Source of the DNA: Acidobacteriota bacterium
Lineage (GTDB): Bacteria > Acidobacteriota > Thermoanaerobaculia > Multivoradales > J023
DNA length: 64,000 bases
Direction: 5' to 3'
NCBI GenBank assembly: GCA_029263315.1
Contig: JAJCXR010000015.1
Span: forward strand, 62,001 to 126,000
Shown: positions 51,897 to 61,644 of the stretch, piece by piece
Position numbering within the stretch: position 1 is the first letter of the stretch
How the letters are laid out: each line of letters opens with the position of its first letter
Translations under genes and position numbers: made by a program
The notes under the pieces: generated by a model
What the model was told of the DNA's origin: nothing
Databases searched by the model: none
Seen by the model: the letters and a program-made list of their open reading frames with translations, nothing else

Positions 51897-54220
51897 TGGT
51901 CAGGGTGCCCATCGATTTCGCCACCTCCCTCAACGAGGAACAGTTGGCGGCCGTGACCCACGAAGGGGGTCCCCAGTTGGTCATTGCCGGAGCAGGTTCC
52001 GGCAAGACGCGGGTGATCACCTACCGCATCGCCTGGTTGGTGCAAGAAAGGGATGTCGACCCGGCGAATATCGCCGCCGTCACCTTCACCAACAAAGCGG
52101 CCGCCGAGATGAAAGATCGGGTCGAGGAGCTGGTCGGGGTCTACCCGCTGCCAACCTTCGTCGGCACGTTTCATCGCTTCGCCCTGCGGCTGTTGCGACG
52201 CTGGGCCGATCGTCTCGGGCTGGATCGCGGTTTCGCCATCGCCGACTCTTCGGACCAGCTGCAATTGATCAAGAAGGTCCTGGCCAAGGAGGGCATCGAC
52301 GAGAAGTCTTTTCGCCCCCGAGCCGTCCTCTCGGCCATCAGCTCGGCCAAGAACCAGTTGCTCGACCCCAGGCAATACGAGGCGCAGGCCAGCGACTTCT
52401 TCAAACAGCGGGTGGCCACCGTTTATCGGGGCTACCAACGGATGCTGAAGCAGTCGAACAGCATCGACTTCGACGACATGATCGGCCTCTCGGTCTTGCT
52501 CCTACGGCAATTTCCCAAGCTGCGGGAGCGGGTGCGCCGTCAGACCCAAGCCCTGTTGGTGGACGAATTCCAGGACACTAATCATGCCCAGCTGAGTCTC
52601 ATCCACGAGATTTGGCAACCGGGCGGCGATTTGACGGCGGTGGGAGACGAAGACCAAGGAATCTACCGCTGGCGCGGCGCCGAGCTCGAAAACATCTTGA
52701 ATTTCGAGGACAGCTTCCCCGGCACCGTCGTCCGCAAGCTGGAACGTAACTACCGCTCGAGCCAGAACATTTTGGACGCCGCCGGCTCGGTGGTGGCCAA
52801 CAATGAGAAGCGACGGGGCAAAGAGCTGTGGACCGATAGCGGCGAAGGCGAGCAAGTGTTGCTCTATCGCAGCCACGATGAGCGGGACGAGGCCCGGTGG
52901 GTGGTCAACACCCTGCGCGCCCTCGACGGCACCTACCCCCTCGCCGACATGGCGGTCTTGGTGCGCACCAATGCCCAAACCCGTTCCTTGGAAGACGAGC
53001 TGCTGCGCCAATGGCTGCCCTACAACTTGGTGGGCGGCGTGCGCTTCTACGAACGGGCAGAGATCAAGGATCTCGTGGCCTACCTGCGGCTGGCGCGCAA
53101 TCCGCACAACGACATGGCCTTGAGCCGCGTGCTCAACCGGCCGACCCGAGGCATTGGCAAGACGACGCAAACCGCCTTGACCAAAAAAGCTGACGCCGCC
53201 GGGACATCCCTTTGGCAGGCCATCCTCGACAACAAGCTCGACGGCATCTCGTCCCGCGGCTTGAAGGCGGTGCAGCGTTTTTGCCAGCTGGTCGAAGGTT
53301 TCATCGCCGCGGCGGACGACCAGACCTTGCCCAACCTGTTGCAGAAGATTCTCGATGACACCAACTATCTCGAGCTCTTCGATCGCCAGAACGAAGATGA
53401 TCAAGGTCGCCTCGAGAACATCGATGAGTTGCTGTCGGCGGCGCGGGAGTTTCACCAGGCCCACGGCTACGGCAGCAGCGAGGAGGATCTTCTCGGGGCA
53501 TTCCTCGACCATGTGGCCTTGACCGCCGACACCGACGACCTGGGTAAGCAGAAGGGGGTCTCCGTGATGACCCTGCACAGCGCCAAAGGCCTGGAGTTTT
53601 CAGCGGTCGTCTTGGCCGGGTTGGAGGAAAACATCCTGCCGCACCACAACTCCCAGTCGTTGCAAGACGAGCTGGAAGAGGAGCGCCGCCTGCTCTACGT
53701 TGGCATGACCCGCGCCAAAGAGCGCCTGTTCCTCACCAGCTGTCAGCGTCGCCAAATCGCCGGTCGCTACCAGGACCAGGAAGAATCCAGATTTTTGCAG
53801 GAGATCCTCCCCCGCTGCCTGCGGGAGGAGCGTAGCCCTCAGCTCTTCTCGCGTCCCAGCACCTCGTCGGGGTACGGCTCCCCCTTCGGCGGTCAAGACC
53901 GTTCTCAGGGACACCAGCAAGGGGCGGCCAACAGCAATGTCTACAGCTTCTTCGGCCAAAGCCCGCCGCCGCAAGCCGCATCATCGAGCTCGGCAAGCCA
54001 CTTTGAGCCCGAGCCACAGGCTTTTCCCTCCTATGACGAGCCCCAAGGCAATGGCGGTTCCCCGAAACGGGGCTCCCGGGTACGCCACGCCAAGCTGGGA
54101 ATCGGCCGTGTGCTCAAGGTCGACGGATCAGGTTCCGATGTCCGCCTGACGGTCTACTTCGAAGGCAAGGGCAAGCGTACCTTGGTGGCCAAGTACGCCG
54201 GCCTCGAAGTCATTTCTTAG
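51896..54220 (+). CDS. pcrA: UvrD/PcrA-type superfamily 1 DNA helicase
   Basis: 774 residues from the ATG at 51896, which overlaps the glmS stop by one base; a GTG at 51893 is an alternative. Helicase motifs are in order: LVIAGAGSGKTRVI (I), ALLVDEFQDTNHAQ (II), VGDEDQGIYRWRGA (III), VSVMTLHSAKGLEF (V) and LLYVGMTRAKERLF (VI). The C-terminus has the Tudor-like PcrA end VRHAKLGIGRVLKV. It unwinds DNA 3'-5' in repair and replication-fork clearing. Confidence 0.95.
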   Translation: MVRVPIDFATSLNEEQLAAVTHEGGPQLVIAGAGSGKTRVITYRIAWLVQERDVDPANIAAVTFTNKAAAEMKDRVEELVGVYPLPTFVGTFHRFALRLLRRWADRLGLDRGFAIADSSDQLQLIKKVLAKEGIDEKSFRPRAVLSAISSAKNQLLDPRQYEAQASDFFKQRVATVYRGYQRMLKQSNSIDFDDMIGLSVLLLRQFPKLRERVRRQTQALLVDEFQDTNHAQLSLIHEIWQPGGDLTAVGDEDQGIYRWRGAELENILNFEDSFPGTVVRKLERNYRSSQNILDAAGSVVANNEKRRGKELWTDSGEGEQVLLYRSHDERDEARWVVNTLRALDGTYPLADMAVLVRTNAQTRSLEDELLRQWLPYNLVGGVRFYERAEIKDLVAYLRLARNPHNDMALSRVLNRPTRGIGKTTQTALTKKADAAGTSLWQAILDNKLDGISSRGLKAVQRFCQLVEGFIAAADDQTLPNLLQKILDDTNYLELFDRQNEDDQGRLENIDELLSAAREFHQAHGYGSSEEDLLGAFLDHVALTADTDDLGKQKGVSVMTLHSAKGLEFSAVVLAGLEENILPHHNSQSLQDELEEERRLLYVGMTRAKERLFLTSCQRRQIAGRYQDQEESRFLQEILPRCLREERSPQLFSRPSTSSGYGSPFGGQDRSQGHQQGAANSNVYSFFGQSPPPQAASSSSASHFEPEPQAFPSYDEPQGNGGSPKRGSRVRHAKLGIGRVLKVDGSGSDVRLTVYFEGKGKRTLVAKYAGLEVIS

Positions 54221-54309
54221 GGTAGTGCGTCCAACAGACGGCGTCAGGTAGCTGCCAGGCGCCGACGGGCTCGACAAGCGCCTGCGCAGTCTCGACATCG
54301 TGACTCGAT

Positions 54310-56547
54310 TCAGCGGTTCAGATCGAACCGTAGCTCTTGGCCTTCGGTCAACTGCCGCCATTCTTCGACCGGCAGGGCTCGGGCGCAGGCCAATGTCGCT
54401 AGGTCGACGTTCCACCTGGGGCTGGTCAACGTGGCATAGGCCCCTGGTGCGATGGCTGAGGCTAGATAGCCGCCGTCTACCCGGCGGAGATCCCCGAAAT
54501 TGAGTAGTTGCGAAAGGGTGAAGAATCCGCCGTCGGAATTGAAGAGGATGCTCTGAGAGAAAGGCACACTCTTCCCATCGTATTGGAGGCGGACCGAGCT
54601 ACCAAAAGCCGATGGTAGGCGAATCTCAATGGGCTGCCCCGCCGGTGGCAAGGGGAGGCAGGCGGACCAATTGAGCCGGGGAGAAAAGACCTGGATGACG
54701 GCCTGCGTTGCCGACTCGGGCACGTGCACCTCGAATTGCCCTGAAACGTTCGTCGCATCATGGACCCACTTGGGGTGCTCTCCTGCAGTCAGGATCTGCA
54801 CTCGTCCCGCCGCCAGTGGCTCGCCGAGATCAGTCGACACGCGGCCTTCTAGTATTCGCCCTCTTCTTAGAACCAACAAGATGTCGGGGCTGACTCCATC
54901 GCCCCATGGTTCGACACGAAGCCGCTCGGAATCCCCGATGTCACGGGCGCTGGCCCGCAGGACCAGAGAGCTGTCTTCCAGGCCGACAAGCTCAAACCGT
55001 CCGTCGACGCCGGTCGTCGAAGAGACACCCTCCGCTGACGACTCTGGCCGTGCCGTTACCCTGGCCGACCGCACCGGACGGCCGGCCTCATCGTGCACCG
55101 TGCCCGTCACCCGACGATCCGGGAGCTCTAGATCGAGGCGCAGCACACCATCGTCGATATCGAAAGTCTCCCGCAGCAGATAGCGAGAAAAGGCTGGATG
55201 GATAGACTTCACCTGGATCGCTAGGCCTGACTTCGGGCGCCGGGTCCAACCACGGAACCGACCCTCAGCGTCGCTCTCCAGCTTTACGGAACCTCCATCG
55301 TCCACGTTGAGCTCCACCTCGGCGACGAGAGGCGTTTCTCCCAGCAGGACGCGGCCCTCCACCGGCAGCACATCCAACTGGACCGACAGAGTCTGGTCGG
55401 TCTGAATGGTGATCTCGCGGGATACGGCGCGCAGCTTGAGGTCTGCCGAGAGGACCGTTAGGCGATAATCTCCGGGCGCCACCCTGAATCGGACGTACCC
55501 TTCGATGCCAGGGCCATGGGCATCCTTGGGTGTAACGTGACCGTCAGCAGACACCGGGGACAGTCGGACCTGCCACGAGGTCTCAGTGACTCCCGGAGGG
55601 GCCTCGAGCAAGACACGAAAGGGAATCGCCTGGCGCACTTCCAATGTATCGAGACGGGTCTCCGCCTGCTCCGCCAGCTCGATGGCGGGCAGGATTCTCG
55701 GTAGTCGCCCAACGTCGACGGGCGTCACTTCCAAGCGGTAGACACCCGTCGGCGGGCCAATGATTTGGAAAAAGCCCCGTTCGTTACTCTGGGTCTTCCA
55801 GGCCATGCGCCCCATGCGTCGAGCCGTCTGGCTTGGAGTCCCTGGATGGTGTGGGGGCAGGCGCAGTTGAATCTCGGCCTGCGCCACCGGATCGCCGGTC
55901 ACGCCATCGGTGACAAAACCGCTCAGCGAGCTGCCTGGACGCAGGGTCCACGTGCCCAAGGCGCGTGATCCGTCCGCCGTCTTCGGCCGAGACGACGGCT
56001 TCAGACCCCAAGCATACTGCGGTGCAAACCCCGGCGCGGCAAGGCGGAGATCCAGGGGGACATCCGGCAGCTCCACGACGAAATTGGTGTTATCTACGGA
56101 CGCTTCCAACTCGAGCTCCAGGGGCATCGTCGCGGAAGGATTCAGCTCCCAACCCTGCAACTTCACCACCTTGGGAAGCTCACCCCGCAGGACTTCCAGC
56201 CGAGCCCATGCTCGGACTCGGCGCGCCACCGGCAGTCGCCGCCTGGAGAGGTTGCTGCCCGTGCCCGCCGCGATGTGCACCGAAGGACACCAGAACGTCT
56301 CGCCGCGACAGGTGACGGACCAGGTACGGTCCGTCGGCAGCCCGAAGTGCACCTCGATACCATCGCGCCGTTGCGGCTCGATGGTTTGTTCCCCGTCCTC
56401 AGACGAGGCTGTCACTTCGACACGAGCCAGGTCGAGGTTTGAAGACCGAGCCTCCAGAAGAATGCTGACGGTCTGGGCTGGAGGTGTCGGAGGCGGTGCC
56501 TCTTGAACCAGAAATACGAGGAACACGCCGAGGCCCAACGTCGGCAT
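54310..56547 (-). CDS. Secreted multi-domain carboxypeptidase-regulatory-like protein
   Basis: 745 residues. The N-terminus is a short hydrophobic segment (MPTLGLGVFLVFLV) followed by Pro-rich sequence, so it is exported. At least five Ig-like regulatory repeats follow, of the form G-x-V-x-D-x-x-G-x-P (LSGFVTDGVTGDPVAQAEIQ, VTGTVHDEAGRPVRSARVTA, LEGRVSTDLGEPLAAGRVQI). It lacks an enzymatic domain, and its role is unknown. The next gene upstream, on the same strand and 9 bases away, is a small Cys-rich exported protein. Confidence 0.75.
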   Translation of the reverse strand: MPTLGLGVFLVFLVQEAPPPTPPAQTVSILLEARSSNLDLARVEVTASSEDGEQTIEPQRRDGIEVHFGLPTDRTWSVTCRGETFWCPSVHIAAGTGSNLSRRRLPVARRVRAWARLEVLRGELPKVVKLQGWELNPSATMPLELELEASVDNTNFVVELPDVPLDLRLAAPGFAPQYAWGLKPSSRPKTADGSRALGTWTLRPGSSLSGFVTDGVTGDPVAQAEIQLRLPPHHPGTPSQTARRMGRMAWKTQSNERGFFQIIGPPTGVYRLEVTPVDVGRLPRILPAIELAEQAETRLDTLEVRQAIPFRVLLEAPPGVTETSWQVRLSPVSADGHVTPKDAHGPGIEGYVRFRVAPGDYRLTVLSADLKLRAVSREITIQTDQTLSVQLDVLPVEGRVLLGETPLVAEVELNVDDGGSVKLESDAEGRFRGWTRRPKSGLAIQVKSIHPAFSRYLLRETFDIDDGVLRLDLELPDRRVTGTVHDEAGRPVRSARVTARPESSAEGVSSTTGVDGRFELVGLEDSSLVLRASARDIGDSERLRVEPWGDGVSPDILLVLRRGRILEGRVSTDLGEPLAAGRVQILTAGEHPKWVHDATNVSGQFEVHVPESATQAVIQVFSPRLNWSACLPLPPAGQPIEIRLPSAFGSSVRLQYDGKSVPFSQSILFNSDGGFFTLSQLLNFGDLRRVDGGYLASAIAPGAYATLTSPRWNVDLATLACARALPVEEWRQLTEGQELRFDLNR

Positions 56548-56556
56548 GACCCCGAC

Positions 56557-56958
56557 CTAGCCTACAGCTGTCGTAAGAGCTGGGATCTCAGGTGTCCAGT
56601 CGTCCGCCGCTTCACCGTTCGGCGTAATCTGGTAGTCGGGCTGATTTTGCAGGCTCGACGATTCACAACCTTGTTCTGGCGGCGAGGTGTGGCCATTGCC
56701 CGGAAACGGATCCCTTTCACAGGGTTCGCCGGGCTGTCCCGTTTCAAGATCTTCAAAAACGCAACGACCCGGGTTGGTCACAACATGGCATTCCGTCATG
56801 CCAGCGTCGGAGACGGAAACACCCGCGCACTCTACTCCTGGGTACACCGGATTCCCGTCTGCATCTGTTTTGTCTTCGCACTCCCAGCACTGGGCCGCAG
56901 CCATCGAAGCGAGGAACCAGCCCAGCATTGCCACCCACAGCGTCCTTTGGAGAGTCAT
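56557..56958 (-). CDS. Small exported Cys-rich protein, unknown function
   Basis: 133 residues. The ATG at 56958 has AAGGAG seven bases upstream and starts a clear signal peptide (MTLQRTLWVAMLGWFLASMA, cleaved near AQC). The mature part has seven Cys (CWECEDK, VECAGV, TECHVV, GRCVFED, PCERDP, GCESSS), suggesting disulfides or metal binding. No family is recognised. It probably shares a transcript with the large regulatory-domain gene. Three CATATC hexamers lie in the promoter region. Confidence 0.7.
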   Translation of the reverse strand: MTLQRTLWVAMLGWFLASMAAAQCWECEDKTDADGNPVYPGVECAGVSVSDAGMTECHVVTNPGRCVFEDLETGQPGEPCERDPFPGNGHTSPPEQGCESSSLQNQPDYQITPNGEAADDWTPEIPALTTAVG

Positions 56959-57000
56959 TATCTGCTCCTTATCTGTTGTTCAAGCTGGCATCTCACCCGA

Positions 57001-57030
57001 CATATCATAGACATATCCCGTGACCATATC
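57001..57030 (-). promoter_or_regulatory. Three CATATC hexamers upstream of the Cys-rich gene
   Basis: CATATC occurs at 57001-57006, 57012-57017 and 57025-57030, with 11 and 13 bases between starts, 42 bases or more before the gene's ATG (minus strand). Near-helical spacing fits a protein-binding array. No other evidence. Confidence 0.3.
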
Positions 57031-57163
57031 ACCTCGCGCATTCGACCGCGAGACCGGTGAACCTATCCCCAGGGAGGGAAGCTAATCAAGGACTTGGCAG
57101 CTTGGTCTAGTGAAGGTCAACAGCCCAGGCAGTCAGTGTGCGACGCAGCCAGTCAGACCGGGG

Positions 57164-58651
57164 TCAGGTAGCTGCGGCAGTTGCCAGACGGCGACGTCCG
57201 GAGCTCAAGCCGAGCAGAAACATGTGGGTGTAACCGTGCAGAAAGAGGTAGAGGAAAGGAAGGGACAACCACATCTTCAAATAGATGGCTAGGCCGAAGC
57301 AGACGACAAAATAGATGGCCAATGCCGCTTCGATATAGAACGACAGGTTCTTCGGCAGCAGGTACGTCTTGCTTTCCCAGCTCCCCTGCTGCCCTTCCAG
57401 ATTGTATTTGGGAGTACGGTGGAAAACGCCGCCGTCCTGCCACAGGCCGGTGAGCACGGCCCGCGAGTTGTTCACCGCCAAGCCGATGCCAATGCCCATC
57501 AGCATGGGCATCTGCCATAGGCAACGCCCCCAGGAGACGCCGTTCTCGTCCACCTGCTGGCTGACCACAAAGAAGATGAAGACCGAGATGGTGGCGCCGG
57601 CGAACAGCGGTAGATCGATGGCCAACAAGGTCCACGACTCTTCCCCACGCCTGAGATACATGGCCGGGAAGATGAGAATGGACAGGGCGACCATCAGCAA
57701 ATAGGCCGCGTTGTTGGTCAAGTGGATGAAAGCCTCGAGTTTGGTCCGCCATGCCAGGGGGGCCCGCAAGACGCGCCCCAGCAACTTGCGACCGGTTTGG
57801 ACTGACCCTTTGGCCCAGCGATGCTGTTGGCTCTTATAGGCGTTGATCTCGGCCGGCAGCTCCGCCGGCACGACGAGATCCGGCAGGTAGACAAATTTCC
57901 AACCACTGAGCTGCGCCCGATAGGACAGATCGAGATCTTCGGTCAGCGTATCGTGGTCCCAACCCCCCGCCTCGGTGATGGTTCGCAGGCGCCAAATCCC
58001 CGCCGTTCCATTGAAGTTGAAAAAGCAACCACCGCTGTAGCGGGCCGCATGCTCGACCACAAAATGACCGTCGAGGAGAATGGCCTGGACCTTGGTGAGG
58101 AGGGAGTACTCCCGATTGAGGTGCCCCCACCTGGCCTGCACCATACCGACCTTGGTGTCTTGGAAATGGGGCACGCTGCGGCGCAGGAAGTCGGACGGCG
58201 GCACGAAGTCGGCGTCGAAAACGGCGACTAGCTCTCCCTTCGCGACCCGACACCCGGCCTCCAAGGCCCCGGCCTTGAAACCCTGCCGATTCTTGCGATG
58301 CAGATGGCAGATATCGATGCCCGTGGCAGCCAGCTCAGCCACCTTGTTGGCCACCAGCTCACACGTCTCGTCGGTTGAATCGTCGAGCACCTGGATTTCG
58401 AGGCGATCCCGGGGATAATCTAGCCTTGCCACGGCATCGATCAACCGCTCTGCCACGTACATCTCGTTGAAGATCGGCAATTGAACGGTCACCCGCGGCC
58501 AATCATCTTGCATCGACGGCAGCTCGAGCCTGTTGCTTCGGGTCCGCCAGTACGTCCATACCAGCATCAGGCGATGCAGGCCATACAATGCCAGAATCCC
58601 GAGAATCAGGTAGTAGAGAGCCAGGATCGTCCCGGGCATCCACTCAGCCAT
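57164..58651 (-). CDS. Processive-type GT2 glycosyltransferase, cellulose-synthase-like, membrane
   Basis: 495 residues. After one N-terminal helix comes a GT-A domain with the D-D-D-QxxRW set: VTVQLPIFNE, VLDDSTDET, VFDADFVPP, TEDLDLSYRAQLSGW and QQHRWAKGS. Four or so C-terminal membrane helices follow. Such enzymes polymerise or add single sugars using nucleotide-sugar donors at the inner membrane. It is divergent from a GT-C-like gene, whose start is only 8 bases away or overlapping. The product glycan is unknown. Confidence 0.92.
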   Translation of the reverse strand: MAEWMPGTILALYYLILGILALYGLHRLMLVWTYWRTRSNRLELPSMQDDWPRVTVQLPIFNEMYVAERLIDAVARLDYPRDRLEIQVLDDSTDETCELVANKVAELAATGIDICHLHRKNRQGFKAGALEAGCRVAKGELVAVFDADFVPPSDFLRRSVPHFQDTKVGMVQARWGHLNREYSLLTKVQAILLDGHFVVEHAARYSGGCFFNFNGTAGIWRLRTITEAGGWDHDTLTEDLDLSYRAQLSGWKFVYLPDLVVPAELPAEINAYKSQQHRWAKGSVQTGRKLLGRVLRAPLAWRTKLEAFIHLTNNAAYLLMVALSILIFPAMYLRRGEESWTLLAIDLPLFAGATISVFIFFVVSQQVDENGVSWGRCLWQMPMLMGIGIGLAVNNSRAVLTGLWQDGGVFHRTPKYNLEGQQGSWESKTYLLPKNLSFYIEAALAIYFVVCFGLAIYLKMWLSLPFLYLFLHGYTHMFLLGLSSGRRRLATAAAT

Positions 58652-58659
58652 CGATCGTC

Positions 58660-60006
58660 GTGCTCCTCAAGAGTCCTTCCTTCCGCAACGTTCTACTCCA
58701 TGGCTTGCCCATGGTGGTGGTCCACGGGTTGCTGCTGGCGGTCTTCGATCTGGCAGCTCGACCGCTGCTCAGTCTCTGTCTCATCGGGGTGGACTTTGCC
58801 GCTTATTTCTGGGCCGCCAGACGGCTCGAAACGAGTCATTCCGTCGGCGCCATCCTCTGTGTCTCCATCCTTCTTCGCCTGTTCCTTCTTCCCTTACCCC
58901 CGAGTCTTTCCGACGATACCCTGCGGTACATCTGGGACGGCCGAGTTGTGACCTCCGGCGCGAACCCCTATGCCTTGGCCCCTGAGTCGCCGGAGCTGGC
59001 CCCCTTGCGGGATGATCTTTGGCAGAGGATGCCACACCGGGAGGTGCCCACAGTCTATCCTCCGCTGGCGCTGGCCTTCTTTTCGGCTGCCAGCCTCATG
59101 CCCTGGCCCTTGATTGGAATCAAGATTCTACTCTGTTTCGTCGAGATCATCGGCTGTCTTCTCCTACTGCGCTTGGCCCAACTGCGGGGGCAAGCGGCCG
59201 GGCTGGCCATTTGGTACTGCTGGAATCCCCTCGCTTGCCTGGAGGTTGCCGGCATGGGACATGTCGATGGCTTGGTGGTGACATCGCAAATCGCCGCCGT
59301 TTTCTATTTGACCAAAGCCCGTCCACTGGTGGCCGCAACCGCCGCCGCCGCCGGTGTGCTGGCCAAGCTCTGGCCGCTGGTTGCCCTGCCCCTGTGGGCG
59401 CGCTCCAGCCGTCGTCCCATGGCCTTTCTGCTGGTGGCGGGGGGGCTCATCTTTTGCAGTCTCGCTCCGGTCCTTCTATCGACCGGCGGCGCCCCACCCG
59501 GAATGGTGACATACGGTGTCTCCTGGGAATTCAATGGGCCCCTGTACGAGCCACTGTGGCGAGCCTTCGATCGCCTCGACGTCGTGCCCGATATCAAGAG
59601 CGGCCTCGACTGGGCCAAGGGCTGGACGGGTTACGATGCCCATTGGAATCGCCTCTACCCGTTTGTTTACCCACAATTTTTGGCCAAGCTGACCTTAGCA
59701 GCGAGTTTTGCCGTCTTTCTGCTCTCCTTTGGCTGGCGCCACGAGGACCCGGTGATCGGCAGCGGACGGTTGTTCGGTGCCTTGCTCCTCTGTACGGCCA
59801 CGGTCTACCCCTGGTATCTGTTGCTCGTCCTACCGTGGGCCGCTCTGGCGCGACATCGCGCTTGGCTGGCTCTCAGCGCCTTGATCCAGTTGGCCTATGT
59901 GCCCCATTTGTTGTCGACGGAGCACTGGCCCTATGGCCATTTGGCGATCTGGATCCCCTTCTTCGTTCTACTCCTGCGAAGCCGATGGACACCACCTACC
60001 GCCTGA
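58660..60006 (+). CDS. GT-C-like membrane glycosyltransferase (mannosyltransferase-type)
   Basis: About 448 residues from the GTG at 58660; the frame is open from an ATG at 58588, but that would overlap the divergent gene's start. About 11 hydrophobic segments occur. The first large loop contains SDDTLRYIWDGRVVTSGANP and the acidic pair DD at its start, and VPTVYPPLA follows. This is typical of polyprenyl-phosphate-dependent GT-C mannosyltransferases. The donor would be a lipid-linked sugar, and the acceptor is unknown. It overlaps truA by 22 bases. Confidence 0.75.
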   Translation: MLLKSPSFRNVLLHGLPMVVVHGLLLAVFDLAARPLLSLCLIGVDFAAYFWAARRLETSHSVGAILCVSILLRLFLLPLPPSLSDDTLRYIWDGRVVTSGANPYALAPESPELAPLRDDLWQRMPHREVPTVYPPLALAFFSAASLMPWPLIGIKILLCFVEIIGCLLLLRLAQLRGQAAGLAIWYCWNPLACLEVAGMGHVDGLVVTSQIAAVFYLTKARPLVAATAAAAGVLAKLWPLVALPLWARSSRRPMAFLLVAGGLIFCSLAPVLLSTGGAPPGMVTYGVSWEFNGPLYEPLWRAFDRLDVVPDIKSGLDWAKGWTGYDAHWNRLYPFVYPQFLAKLTLAASFAVFLLSFGWRHEDPVIGSGRLFGALLLCTATVYPWYLLLVLPWAALARHRAWLALSALIQLAYVPHLLSTEHWPYGHLAIWIPFFVLLLRSRWTPPTA

Positions 60007-60758
60007 TCATCAGCTACCGCGGCACGGCCTATGCCGGCTGGCAAAGGCAGCGCAACGCCTCGACCGTCCAACAATGCGTCGAGACGAGCCTGTCGCAATT
60101 GCTCGGCCACGACATCGTCGTCCACGGGGCCGGACGAACCGACGCCGGAGTCCATGCCCGTGGGCAAGTCGCCCACTTCAGCCTGCCGCAGCGATTTCCC
60201 CTGCGCGGCTTGGTGCACGGGGGAAATCACCGGCTACCAGGAGACATACGGCTGTTGGCGGCCCATCGGATGTCGGCCTCCTTCCATGCCCGGAAATCGG
60301 CCTTGGCCAAGGAATACCGATATCGCCTGGTCGTCGGCCGCGAAATCTCCCCCCTCGACGCCCCCTACAGCCTCCGCGTTGCCCCCGACATCGACGCCGC
60401 GGCCATACGGCGAGCCCTGACGTCGCTTCCGGGACGGCACGACTTCACCGCCTTCGCGCTCGCCGGTGGAAGCCATGGCCAACCCTTTCGCCGCCTGCTG
60501 AGCGCCCAGTTGCACACCCGAGGGCGGCAGTGGGAGCTGCGCTTTGTCGGCGACGGCTTCTTGCGCGGCATGGTACGCAGCATGGTGGGCACCTTGATCG
60601 AAGTGGGCATGGGGCGACGGACCGTCGAAAGCATGGAAGATCTGTTGCGGGGTCGCCCTCGCCAGATGGCCGGCCCCACCGCCGCAGCGTGGGGTCTAGA
60701 GATGCATCAAGTCTTCTACGGGCGTCGTTGGCAGCCTCTCGCGGCATACGACACCTAG
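59985..60758 (+). CDS. truA: tRNA pseudouridine(38-40) synthase
   Basis: 257 residues from the ATG at 59985, which lies inside the 3' end of the preceding gene. The catalytic Asp is in the signature GAGRTDAGVHARGQ. Other family motifs are LALAKEYRYRL-type (ALAKEYRYRLVV) and RFVGDGFLRGMVRSMVGTLI. It isomerises uridines 38-40 in tRNA anticodon arms. Confidence 0.96.
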   Translation: MDTTYRLIISYRGTAYAGWQRQRNASTVQQCVETSLSQLLGHDIVVHGAGRTDAGVHARGQVAHFSLPQRFPLRGLVHGGNHRLPGDIRLLAAHRMSASFHARKSALAKEYRYRLVVGREISPLDAPYSLRVAPDIDAAAIRRALTSLPGRHDFTAFALAGGSHGQPFRRLLSAQLHTRGRQWELRFVGDGFLRGMVRSMVGTLIEVGMGRRTVESMEDLLRGRPRQMAGPTAAAWGLEMHQVFYGRRWQPLAAYDT

Positions 60759-60796
60759 GCCGGCTTTCGTCGAAGGATGTGGTAGCTTTACGCCCC

Positions 60797-61624
60797 ATGA
60801 TCGATCACCCTCGCCCCCGTCCTGACGCCGACGCGTTGCGCGCCCTGGCGCCCTGTGGCTCCCCAGAGGAGCTTTTGCTGCGACGCCTCGACTTGGATCG
60901 ATTGCCGCGGCACTTGGCGGTCATCATGGACGGTAACGGTCGCTGGGCAAAACAGCGTCAGCAGGGACGCACTCAGGGTCATCGGGCCGGCGTCGTGGCG
61001 GTGCGCGAGACCATCGAGAGCTGCGCCCGACTGGGTATCGAGGTCTTGACCCTCTACGCCTTCTCGGTGGAGAACTGGAAACGGCCCAAGCACGAAGTCT
61101 GGACCTTGATGAACCTGCTGCGCGAATACGTGCGCAAGGAAGTCCAGACCCTTCAGAAGCACGGTATTCGCTTGCACATCATCGGTCGGCGCGATCGCCT
61201 CGATCCCTCGTTGCTCAAAGAGCTCGACCGGGCCATGGCAGAAACCGCCCACGGCGACCGCATGGTGCTCAATGTCGCCTTGAACTACTCCGGCCGGTCC
61301 GAGATCGTCGACGCCTGCAAGCGCATCGTCCAGGACTGGGCCAGCGGTGAGCCCGTCGATATCGACGAGGACACGTTGGGGCGCTATCTCTACACGGCGA
61401 ATCAACCGGATCCGGACCTGCTGATTCGCACTTCGGGAGAGATGAGAATCAGCAATTTCCTGCTCTGGCAACTGGCCTACACCGAGATTTTGGTGACCCC
61501 AACCCTCTGGCCCGACTTTCGCAAGGCACACCTACTGCAGGCCATCCTCGAATACCAGCAGCGGGGTCGCCGCTTCGGTGGCCTGGATCAGGCCCCCGTC
61601 CCCCAATCCAACCAGATCGGCTGA
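60797..61624 (+). CDS. uppS: Isoprenyl transferase (undecaprenyl-diphosphate synthase)
   Basis: 275 residues from the ATG at 60797. Signature motifs: LAVIMDGNGRWAKQR (catalytic Asp), LTLYAFSVENWKRP, and the C-terminal RTSGEMRISNFLLWQLAYTE. It makes the undecaprenyl carrier used by the glycan genes elsewhere in the window and by peptidoglycan synthesis. An N-terminal extension of about 40 residues precedes the usual start. It lies 20 bases upstream of cdsA. Confidence 0.96.
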   Translation: MIDHPRPRPDADALRALAPCGSPEELLLRRLDLDRLPRHLAVIMDGNGRWAKQRQQGRTQGHRAGVVAVRETIESCARLGIEVLTLYAFSVENWKRPKHEVWTLMNLLREYVRKEVQTLQKHGIRLHIIGRRDRLDPSLLKELDRAMAETAHGDRMVLNVALNYSGRSEIVDACKRIVQDWASGEPVDIDEDTLGRYLYTANQPDPDLLIRTSGEMRISNFLLWQLAYTEILVTPTLWPDFRKAHLLQAILEYQQRGRRFGGLDQAPVPQSNQIG

Positions 61625-61644
61625 TTCAGGTGGTGCCCTAGATC

